Source: M55B167 sp046482825
GTDB taxonomy: Bacteria; Verrucomicrobiota; Kiritimatiellia; RFP12; UBA1067
Assembly: GCA_046482825.1 (NCBI GenBank)
Contig: JAWOEI010000045.1
Coordinates: 1-8,235 of the forward strand
DNA length: 8,235 bases
Direction: 5' to 3'
Position 1 is the stretch's first letter, and each line of letters starts with the position of its first letter. The position numbers and the translations under genes are program-made. The notes under the pieces were generated by a model. It saw only the letters and a program-made list of their open reading frames with translations, did no database searches and was not told where the DNA came from. Positions 1 to 5,415 of the stretch are shown piece by piece.

Positions 1-194
1 TTCCAGGATTTTGGCCCGCTAATCTTCGCGAAAGGCGCATTAAATTTTATCCCCGCTACGCGGGGCCGTTAATCACTTAAAATTTAATACGTTTGAGATT
101 ATTGGAAAAGCCTTAGCGACAGGAATTTTTAGCGATTAGCGTTAAAAAAATTTCTGCCGCAACAGAGATTGGCGGAGATTCGCGGGAAAAGAAA
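1..194 (+). repeat. Element A, copy 1: structured intergenic repeat (left edge at window start)
   Basis: This stretch matches 2949-3142 in the same orientation with no gaps and only four differences in 194 positions (8, 58, 102, 121). It folds on paper into nested stems: 1-6 with 102-107, 20-25 with 96-101, 36-49 with 78-91 (one mismatch), and a tight hairpin 51-56 with 60-65. A second stem pairs 120-130 with 146-156, and a small one pairs 157-160 with 172-175. It contains no credible reading frame. The window begins exactly where the shared sequence begins, so the true left end could lie outside. It may be a REP/MITE-like mobile repeat or a structured RNA; neither can be proved here. It lies 283 nt upstream of the isomerase gene. 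Confidence 0.85.
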
Positions 195-239
195 GAGGTT
201 TGAACGCGAAGTTACGCGGCTGTCACGTAAAGAAAATTC

Positions 240-258
240 GGGATAGGTATTAATTTTT
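240..258 (+). repeat. Conserved 19-nt word, copy 1
   Basis: The word GGGAYAGGTATTAATTTTT occurs here and at 3157-3175 with one difference (T or C at the fifth position). In both places it follows element A and precedes element B, although the bases between A and the word differ in length and sequence (45 nt here, 14 nt in the other copy). This suggests a separately conserved module, perhaps one end of a repeat. I recall similar 'gggacaggtattaattttt' phrases next to REP-associated transposase genes in environmental genomes, but no such gene is in this window. Confidence 0.6.
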
Positions 259-259
259 C

Positions 260-320
260 CTGAAAGTCAACTCTACAGTTTCCTCTTTGCCTCTGCACGA
301 AACAAATTATGTTTTGTGCA
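260..320 (+). repeat. Element B, copy 1 (inverted partner at 3187-3247)
   Basis: The reverse complement of 260-320 aligns without gaps to 3187-3247, with 53 of 61 positions identical. The best core is 265-308 against 3199-3242 (40 of 44). The core contains AACTCTACAGTT, itself nearly a dyad. The sequence resembles the 'cctctgcgcctctgcgcgaaa' type of intergenic filler seen in many environmental bacterial genomes; that comparison is from memory. No coding potential is seen. Confidence 0.75.
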
Positions 321-369
321 ATGTTACAATCAACTTGTCAATTAACGCAATAGCAATGCCGCTCCGATT

Positions 370-398
370 TTGACATAATGAAACATACTTTGTAAAAA
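370..398 (+). promoter_or_regulatory. Candidate sigma70-type promoter for the isomerase/ceramidase-like operon
   Basis: A perfect TTGACA at 370-375 is followed after exactly 17 nt by TAAAAA at 393-398, a 4-of-6 match to the -10 consensus. This would give a leader of roughly 70 nt before the start codon at 478. Repeats A and B would then lie upstream of the transcript unless another promoter lies further upstream. Between 320 and 370 I see only AT-rich sequence with no strong dyad. Confidence 0.4.
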
Positions 399-477
399 TA
401 AAAGGCTTATAAAGCGGGTAAGTTTTCGCGGGATGGATTACAGCTGAAAACTGAAATCGCAAGCTGGAGGATTTGAA

Positions 478-1302
478 ATGAGAAAATTATTTACGGGTGC
501 AATTGCCGTGATGATGGCAAGCTGTGTGGCATATGCAAACCAATTTGAGCTGGGGGTTTGCGCTTATTCGTTCCGAAAAGTAACAGTATTCGAGGCAATC
601 GACAAAGCGGAAGCATGTGGCGCGGAGGTTATTGAATTTTTTCTCTGGCAGAAGCTCAGTCCGGAACATCCCGATGTGATTTTGAACCAAAACCTTCCGG
701 ACGAGCACATTGCAGCGCTGAAGGCTAAATTGCAGACAAGCGGCATCCGGGCCGTCAATGCCTACTTTGCGGATATCGGCAAGACAGAGGAGGAGACACG
801 TAAACTTTTTGCCTTTGCAAAAAAACTTGGGCTGCGGGGACTCACCGGCGAACCGCCAGCTGACCGTTTCGACCTCCTAGAACGCCTGGTTAAAGAGTAC
901 GATATTCAGCTCTGCTTCCACAACCACGCAAAGAATCCCGGCAAACCTCATTACCGCAACTGGGATCCCGACTATCTGATGGGGCTGATGAAAAGGCGCG
1001 ACCCGCGAATGGGATTCTCTGTCGATACAGGACATATCTATCGTTCCGGCATGGATCCGGTCTCTTATCTCAAAACAGTGAAGGGCCGCGTAAAATCTGT
1101 GCACCTGAAGGATGTCAAGGAGGCAAAACAGGGCAGCCCCGACCTCCCCTACGGTCAGGGCATTGGCAATATCCCCGCCATTATGGCGGAACTGAAAAAA
1201 CAGAATTTCACCGGGCATATCGGTATCGAATTCGATGCCGTGTCTCCACAGATAGATCAGGACGTGAAGTACTGCCTCGACTTCATCCGCGGATACAAAT
1301 AA
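478..1302 (+). CDS. Exported sugar phosphate isomerase/epimerase (AP-endonuclease-2-like TIM barrel)
   Basis: The 274-residue product begins with a Sec signal peptide (K3 in the charged start, hydrophobic 5-18, cleavage likely after AYA at 18-20), so the enzyme should act in the periplasm. The rest is a single TIM barrel of the xylose-isomerase-like/AP_endonuc_2 superfamily. Likely metal or substrate residues are in IEF (E53), FHNH (147-150), VDTGH (D183, H186), VHLKD (H209, D212) and IEFD (E251). The pattern FHNH...WDPDYL...RDP...DTGH...SGMDPV...HLKD...PYGQGIGNIPAI is the one I associate with exported isomerases of Verrucomicrobia, Planctomycetes and Bacteroidetes. The exact sugar is unknown. 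GGAGG at 466-470, 7 nt upstream, supports the start. The ceramidase-like gene follows after 15 nt. MAS-C at 13-16 is a poor lipobox, so lipoprotein status is unlikely. Confidence 0.88.
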   Translation: MRKLFTGAIAVMMASCVAYANQFELGVCAYSFRKVTVFEAIDKAEACGAEVIEFFLWQKLSPEHPDVILNQNLPDEHIAALKAKLQTSGIRAVNAYFADIGKTEEETRKLFAFAKKLGLRGLTGEPPADRFDLLERLVKEYDIQLCFHNHAKNPGKPHYRNWDPDYLMGLMKRRDPRMGFSVDTGHIYRSGMDPVSYLKTVKGRVKSVHLKDVKEAKQGSPDLPYGQGIGNIPAIMAELKKQNFTGHIGIEFDAVSPQIDQDVKYCLDFIRGYK

Positions 1303-1317
1303 GAAAGAAAGGAAAAT

Positions 1318-2787
1318 ATGAACAAAAACATTTTGACAGTTATAACCGCTATTAGCTTCGCCTCAATCGGCATGACAGCGGAACTTTTAGTCGGCTCAGA
1401 AGACGTTTCAATTACACCGGATCAGCCTATCTCGCTGGCCGGACAGTTCCATCAGCGTATCGCGCGCTCAGTGGAAAGTCCATGCATGGCTTGCATTCTG
1501 GCACTGGAATCACGAGAGTCGGACCGGGAGTCAGCACAGGCTATCATCATCGCGATGGATATAGTTTATCCGACTGCCCGCATACAACGCGAGTTCCGTG
1601 AGTATGTAGCACCGCGTCTGCCGGGATTCGACATAAACAAACTCTTTCTCACCGGCACGCACACGCATACAGGCCCTACTCCGAATCAAGAGCGGTTCGA
1701 CGATTACGCAGATGCCATGCAGCCCCGGGACTATCTGCAGTTTATGTATGAGCGCATGGCGGAAGCGACGGTCAAGGCGTGGAAGGAACGCAAACCCGGC
1801 GGCATGGCCTGGGGCCTGGGACACGCGGTAGTCGGCCATAATCGCAGGGTCGTGTATGCCGACGGCAGGGCCAAGATGTACGGCGATACCGACAAACCTG
1901 ATTTCTCTCATCTGGAGGGATGGGAAGATCATGCTGTGGATGTTCTGTGCTTCACGGATAATGAAGGAAAGCTGGTAGCGGCCTCCCTAGCTGTACCATG
2001 CCCGGCGCAGGTTGTCGAAACCATACATCAGGTGAGTTCAGATTACTGGGGACATGTACGCGAAAACCTGAAAGCGAAATACGGTCAGGACCTGGTGGTT
2101 CTGGGATTCTGCGGTCCAGGTGGTGATCAGGTGCCAAGGCCTATGCTGCGCAATGCGGCGGAAAAACGCATGGAGAAACTGCGTAAAATGTCGCGCAAAC
2201 AGGAGCTGGGACGGCGCATCGCACGGACATTCAACGAAACATGGGAAGTAATACGCCAGGATATACGCAAGGATATCGCTTTCGAGCATTGCGTTGAACG
2301 GTTTAACCTGCCTATGCGCAGAATCACTGAAAAAGAGCTTCAGAAAGCCCGCGCACAATATGCGTCCTTCAAAAAACGTGCCGAATGCGACAAGAACAAA
2401 AGTTACGCGGAGGGTCGCATGCGATGGTTTAAACGTACGATCGATCTATATAAAAAGCAACAGAAATCTGATATGGTGAATCGCATCGAGATTCACGTAC
2501 TGCGTCTGGACGAAGTGGCTGTCGCCACAAATCCCTTCGAGCTGTTCCAGGATTACGCTATGCGCATCCACGCACGCAGTCCCGCACAGCAGACCGTGCT
2601 GATTCAGCTCTCAAGTCCGTCGGACAAGCGTCATTCATATCTGCCTTCCGCACGGGCGACAGTAGGCGGCGGTTACAGTGCTGTGCCGCAGTCCACCGCA
2701 GTCGGGCCCGAAGGCGGACAGATACTGGTGGATAAGACTCTTGAATCAATAGCACTGCTGTTTGACGATAAGCAGAAAAAACAATAG
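1318..2787 (+). CDS. Secreted neutral/alkaline ceramidase-like protein
   Basis: The 489-residue product has a Sec signal peptide (cleavage likely after A21) and resembles the N-terminal domain family of neutral/alkaline non-lysosomal ceramidases. Family features are SITPDQPISLAG near residues 31-42, the zinc-site motif THTHTGP at 114-120 (H115, H117), HNRR at 174-177, CGPGGDQVPR at 265-274, and the C-terminal block NPFELFQDYAMRIHARS (405-421), YLPSARATVGGGY (441-453) and VGPEGG (462-467). True neutral ceramidases cleave the amide of N-acylsphingosine. They are longer and carry the hexapeptide GDVSPN with the catalytic serine, whereas here the equivalent reads GDQVPR, so ceramide hydrolysis is doubtful. 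Residues 280-390 are basic, helical and charged. It is co-transcribed with the isomerase upstream; AAAGGA at 1308-1313 is its ribosome site. The substrate is unknown. Confidence 0.82.
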   Translation: MNKNILTVITAISFASIGMTAELLVGSEDVSITPDQPISLAGQFHQRIARSVESPCMACILALESRESDRESAQAIIIAMDIVYPTARIQREFREYVAPRLPGFDINKLFLTGTHTHTGPTPNQERFDDYADAMQPRDYLQFMYERMAEATVKAWKERKPGGMAWGLGHAVVGHNRRVVYADGRAKMYGDTDKPDFSHLEGWEDHAVDVLCFTDNEGKLVAASLAVPCPAQVVETIHQVSSDYWGHVRENLKAKYGQDLVVLGFCGPGGDQVPRPMLRNAAEKRMEKLRKMSRKQELGRRIARTFNETWEVIRQDIRKDIAFEHCVERFNLPMRRITEKELQKARAQYASFKKRAECDKNKSYAEGRMRWFKRTIDLYKKQQKSDMVNRIEIHVLRLDEVAVATNPFELFQDYAMRIHARSPAQQTVLIQLSSPSDKRHSYLPSARATVGGGYSAVPQSTAVGPEGGQILVDKTLESIALLFDDKQKKQ

Positions 2788-2948
2788 GCTTCGCAGTGCC
2801 GTTTTCCTGGAGGCGTAGCGCTGTCGCGGCACTATGCCGAGGCACAACGGCATGCGTAAAGCAGAATCTGATTCGCGCTGATTCTCGTTATTCGTAGTTA
2901 TTCAAACCACGGAAACCACGAGAGAATCAGTGACAGGCTTTAATGTGT
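2788..2948. other. Non-coding stretch with hairpins, no clear terminator
   Basis: Behind the ceramidase-like gene the sequence can form 2795-2801 with 2827-2833 or, alternatively, 2797-2803 with 2846-2852; neither stem is followed by a T run, so an intrinsic terminator is not supported. Further on, CTGATTCTC at 2878-2886 pairs perfectly with GAGAATCAG at 2922-2930 around a 35-nt loop. The loop contains a short tandem AACCACGG/AAACCACG, a phrase type common in environmental bacterial spacers (from memory). No open frame of interest is present. Confidence 0.5.
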
Positions 2949-3142
2949 TTCCAGGTTTTTGGCCCGCTAATCTTCGCGAAAGGCGCATTAAATTTTATCC
3001 CCGCTGCGCGGGGCCGTTAATCACTTAAAATTTAATACGTTTGAGATTACTGGAAAAGCCTTAGCGACGGGAATTTTTAGCGATTAGCGTTAAAAAAATT
3101 TCTGCCGCAACAGAGATTGGCGGAGATTCGCGGGAAAAGAAA
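2949..3142 (+). repeat. Element A, copy 2
   Basis: This is the complete visible copy, identical to 1-194 at 190 of 194 positions with no gaps. Outside these limits the two loci differ: to the right, similarity stops after GAAA at 3142, and the left edge of the other copy is cut by the window. The same nested stems form here, with the outer pair TTCCAG (2949-2954) and CTGGAA (3050-3055) now perfect because position 3050 is C instead of T. It lies 161 nt behind the ceramidase-like gene and 255 nt ahead of rmuC, in the same orientation as both. Confidence 0.88.
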
Positions 3143-3156
3143 ATTAGAGGAAATTA

Positions 3157-3175
3157 GGGACAGGTATTAATTTTT
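3157..3175 (+). repeat. Conserved 19-nt word, copy 2
   Basis: Second occurrence of GGGAYAGGTATTAATTTTT, with C at the variable position, 14 nt after element A. It is followed 11 nt later by element B in inverted orientation. The word keeps its orientation relative to element A, while B does not. Confidence 0.6.
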
Positions 3176-3186
3176 TTCACAACGCA

Positions 3187-3247
3187 TGCAGAAGACAGAA
3201 TTTGTTTCGCGCAGAGGCGCGGAGGAAACTGTAGAGTTGACTCTCAG
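3187..3247 (-). repeat. Element B, copy 2 (inverted relative to 260-320)
   Basis: This is the reverse complement of 260-320 with eight differences in 61 positions and no gaps. Three of the differences cluster at 3219-3221 (GCG here, AAA in the other copy when read in this direction). Together with copy 1 it forms a 61-bp inverted repeat about 2.9 kb apart, bracketing the isomerase/ceramidase operon. Confidence 0.75.
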
Positions 3248-3260
3248 CAGCAATGTAGTA

Positions 3261-3277
3261 GCCGCTTTATAAGCGGC
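3261..3277. other. Perfect 7-bp hairpin
   Basis: GCCGCTT at 3261-3267 pairs with AAGCGGC at 3271-3277 around a TAT loop. No T run follows, so it is not a standard terminator. It lies just upstream of the rmuC promoter candidate and could be a small repeat or an operator-like dyad; nothing distinguishes these. Confidence 0.4.
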
Positions 3278-3300
3278 ACACCCAAACATAAATATAGCCG

Positions 3301-3329
3301 TTGATAACATCCGGAATTTTCTGTATAAG
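3301..3329 (+). promoter_or_regulatory. Candidate sigma70-type promoter for rmuC
   Basis: TTGATA at 3301-3306 and TATAAG at 3324-3329 are each 5-of-6 matches to consensus with the ideal 17-nt spacing. Transcription would begin near 3336, giving a leader of about 60 nt before the rmuC start at 3398. Confidence 0.55.
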
Positions 3330-3397
3330 TATATCCGTGCGCCGTACTTATATTGTAAAAGGTTTTCGGCCTGGAAAATTTCAGGAGTTTAGTCGGG

Positions 3398-4627
3398 ATG
3401 CTGGATTTTATTACTATCGGACTGCTGGGGGCTGTCGTTGTTCTTCTGGGACTTCTTTTTATGAAAAAAGGAGCGACTGATGATGAGTTGCGCCGGGTGG
3501 AGGAGGCTCTCCGCCAGGAACTTAACCGTCAGCAGAAATCGCAGAATGACGATGCCAGAGCCCTGCGGGAAGAGGTGGCCAACGTGCTGGGAGAACTCCG
3601 CAGGGAACTTTCCGAGGGACAGTCCCGTATGGCAGAAACTCAGAGCAGACAGCTGGATTCTGTGCGCGTAACCCTGGGGGAGAATCTGGACAGACTGCGC
3701 GGTGAAAACTCAGAGAAGCTCGAAGAAATGCGCCGGACGGTCGATGAAAAATTGCACGACACACTGGAAAAACGCCTGGGTGAAAGCTTTGAGCTCGTCA
3801 GTAAAAGACTCGAGGCTGTTGCCAGAGGCCTGGGCGAGATGCATCAGCTGGCAACGGGAGTCGGCGATCTCAAGCGGGTGCTGACTAATGTAAAAAGCCG
3901 CGGTATATGGGGGGAGTTTCAGCTGGATGCGATTATCTCCGAAATCCTCACCCCCGATCAGTTCAGCCGCAATGTGAAAACAAATCCCCGGATCAACGGC
4001 ATTGTCGAGTTTGCTGTAAAACTTCCCGGACGTGAGGATGACGGTGCTCCGGTGTGGCTGCCGATAGATTCAAAATTTCCCAAAGAGGATTATGAGCGCC
4101 TGCAGTCGGCGGTTGACGCTGCCGACAAGGATGCGGCAGACCAGGCTCTGCATCAACTGGAGCGCCAGGTTAAAAATTCGGCTAAGGAAATACGCAAATA
4201 TCTGGCACCGCCGCATACCACGGATTTTGCCATCATGTTCCTTCCTGTGGAAGGCTTGTATGCAGAGGTTCTGCGCCGCCCCGGGCTTGTGGATGGAATA
4301 CAGCGCGATTTCAGGATCACCATCGCCGGACCTACAACTCTGACCGCTCTGCTGAACAGCCTGCAGATGGGTTTCAAAACCCTGGCCATAGAAAAGCGCA
4401 GTAGCGAGGTCTGGCGTGTGCTCGGATCGGTTAAGACGGAATTCATGAAGTTCGGTGATGTGTTTGAAAAGGTTCAGAAGAAAATCAGCGAAGCTGGCAG
4501 TGTTCTGGAAAAAGCGGAAGTGCGTACCCGGGTTATGCGGAAAACCTTGCGGGATGTTGAAGACCTGCCGGAGTCTGAGAATGGCTTGGTGCAGGAATCC
4601 CCGCTGAAGGATACAATATGTGAGTGA
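3398..4627 (+). CDS. rmuC: DNA recombination protein RmuC
   Basis: The 409-residue product has the standard RmuC plan. A single N-terminal membrane anchor (about residues 3-22) is followed by a long charged coiled coil (about 28-160) and a conserved nuclease-like RmuC domain (about 160-390). Recognisable family signatures are SRGIWGEFQLDAII (167-180), LPIDSKFPKEDYERL (221-235), TDFAIMFLPVEGLYAEVL (275-292) and AGPTTLTALLNSLQMGF (310-326). In E. coli RmuC limits inversions between short inverted repeats; its biochemical activity is poorly defined. AGGAG at 3383-3387 lies 10 nt before the ATG, so this start is supported. The gene overlaps the next one by 8 nt, implying translational coupling. 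No truncation is visible. Confidence 0.95.
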   Translation: MLDFITIGLLGAVVVLLGLLFMKKGATDDELRRVEEALRQELNRQQKSQNDDARALREEVANVLGELRRELSEGQSRMAETQSRQLDSVRVTLGENLDRLRGENSEKLEEMRRTVDEKLHDTLEKRLGESFELVSKRLEAVARGLGEMHQLATGVGDLKRVLTNVKSRGIWGEFQLDAIISEILTPDQFSRNVKTNPRINGIVEFAVKLPGREDDGAPVWLPIDSKFPKEDYERLQSAVDAADKDAADQALHQLERQVKNSAKEIRKYLAPPHTTDFAIMFLPVEGLYAEVLRRPGLVDGIQRDFRITIAGPTTLTALLNSLQMGFKTLAIEKRSSEVWRVLGSVKTEFMKFGDVFEKVQKKISEAGSVLEKAEVRTRVMRKTLRDVEDLPESENGLVQESPLKDTICE

Positions 4628-5228
4628 GTCCGTGTTTATCGATCTTTGCGATCAGCTGACTGGAAATATCTGGCTCCAGTGTGTGCTGGTAGCCCTGGCT
4701 GTATGTTTTCTCGAGGATGCCGCCCGCTGTGCGGTCGGGCTGCTGGTGTCCACTGCGCGACTCAATTGGTGGGTGGCGTTCAGCGGGATGATGGCCGGCA
4801 GCCTCGGCGGAGATCTGGTGTTATACCTGATAGGGCGTTATGCCATGGCTTTCTGTCTCGAGCGCGGCTGGATTGATATCAGACGTATAGAAAATATGAA
4901 AAAATACTTTTCACGTCATGCCGTGAAAGTGGTGACAGGCGCCCGCTTCTTCCCGGGAGCCAGGAGCGTGGCCTATGTCTCCGCAGGAGCAATACATTAC
5001 AGTTTTTTGCGTTTTCTCTCAGTTCTCATCCTGACCACGGTTCTGCAGAATCTCCTGTATCTTTACGCTACAGATCTTCTCGGCGAGCACTTCCTTGAAT
5101 ATTTCAATGATCCCCGCAGGCGCTGGACCGTTGCCCTTCTGTTGCTGACAGCTTTTGTTATAGGCCATTTTGCTGTTTTCAGGCGCGTGAAAAATCCTGT
5201 GGAGAAAGAGCTTGATCCGCCACTGTGA
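4620..5228 (+). CDS. DedA/VTT-family inner-membrane protein
   Basis: The 202-residue product is a polytopic membrane protein of the DedA (SNARE-associated/VTT) family. Hydrophobic segments lie around residues 17-36, 50-72, 128-150 and 168-187. Family signatures are the acidic FLED at 30-33, GSLGGDLVLYLIGR at 60-73 and the TGARFFPGARSVAYVSAGA block at 106-124, with the conserved arginines R109 and R115. DedA proteins are implicated in phospholipid flipping, envelope integrity and proton-motive-force homeostasis. The start is GTG at 4620 inside the end of rmuC; the ATG two bases earlier is out of frame and meets a stop at once. AGGA at 4608-4611 fits as the ribosome site. A possible A/T-only hairpin with a T run lies at 5237-5255, too weak to call as a terminator. 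Confidence 0.9.
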   Translation: MSESVFIDLCDQLTGNIWLQCVLVALAVCFLEDAARCAVGLLVSTARLNWWVAFSGMMAGSLGGDLVLYLIGRYAMAFCLERGWIDIRRIENMKKYFSRHAVKVVTGARFFPGARSVAYVSAGAIHYSFLRFLSVLILTTVLQNLLYLYATDLLGEHFLEYFNDPRRRWTVALLLLTAFVIGHFAVFRRVKNPVEKELDPPL

Positions 5229-5361
5229 TTAGATATAAAAAAGTTATTTTTTTTTGCTTTGTGCTTGATCGACAGTAATTTATTAAATACCATACCAGTA
5301 TCAACGAAAGAATGGTCTTGACTGATATAGCCTCCCCAAAGGGCTGTATGAATCAGGATTC

Positions 5362-5367
5362 TATAAT
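5362..5367 (+). promoter_or_regulatory. Candidate -10 box for the secreted beta-rich protein gene
   Basis: A perfect TATAAT stands at 5362-5367, 48 nt before the start codon, but the -35 position (about 5339-5344, AAGGGC) does not match consensus, so an activator may be needed if it is real. An alternative is TTGATC (5265-5270) with TACCAT (5288-5293) at 17-nt spacing. The 187-nt gap after the DedA-like gene suggests an independent transcription unit. Confidence 0.3.
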
Positions 5368-5402
5368 TACAGCTGTTCTTGGAATAGCTGAAAACAGATG
5401 TT

Positions 5403-5409
5403 AGGAGGG
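5403..5409 (+). promoter_or_regulatory. Strong ribosome binding site that fixes the start at 5416
   Basis: AGGAGGG at 5403-5409 is an almost ideal Shine-Dalgarno sequence placed 6 nt before ATG 5416. An in-frame ATG at 5398 lies upstream of this site, and using it would add six residues before the signal peptide. The site therefore supports 5416 as the true start. Confidence 0.85.
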
Positions 5410-5415
5410 TTTATT

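Noticed and set aside
1..194. Element A as a CRISPR array, tRNA or known riboswitch.
   Set aside because: There is no regular repeat-spacer pattern, no cloverleaf with an anticodon arm, and no riboswitch core that I recognise; its second copy near rmuC also argues against one metabolite-specific switch.
490..540. Lipoprotein signal in the first isomerase (cysteine at residue 16).
   Set aside because: The residues before it (MAS) do not fit a lipobox well, and AYA at 18-20 is a good signal peptidase I site.
2795..2852. Terminator behind the ceramidase-like gene.
   Set aside because: The 7-bp stems are mutually exclusive, have long loops and lack a T run.
5237..5255. Terminator behind the DedA-family gene.
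   Set aside because: The stem would be only A-T pairs with no GC core; the T run alone is not enough to call it.
5398..5415. Upstream in-frame ATG at 5398 as the start of the secreted beta-rich protein.
   Set aside because: The strong AGGAGGG at 5403-5409 lies downstream of it and 6 nt before ATG 5416, and the shorter form gives a cleaner signal peptide.
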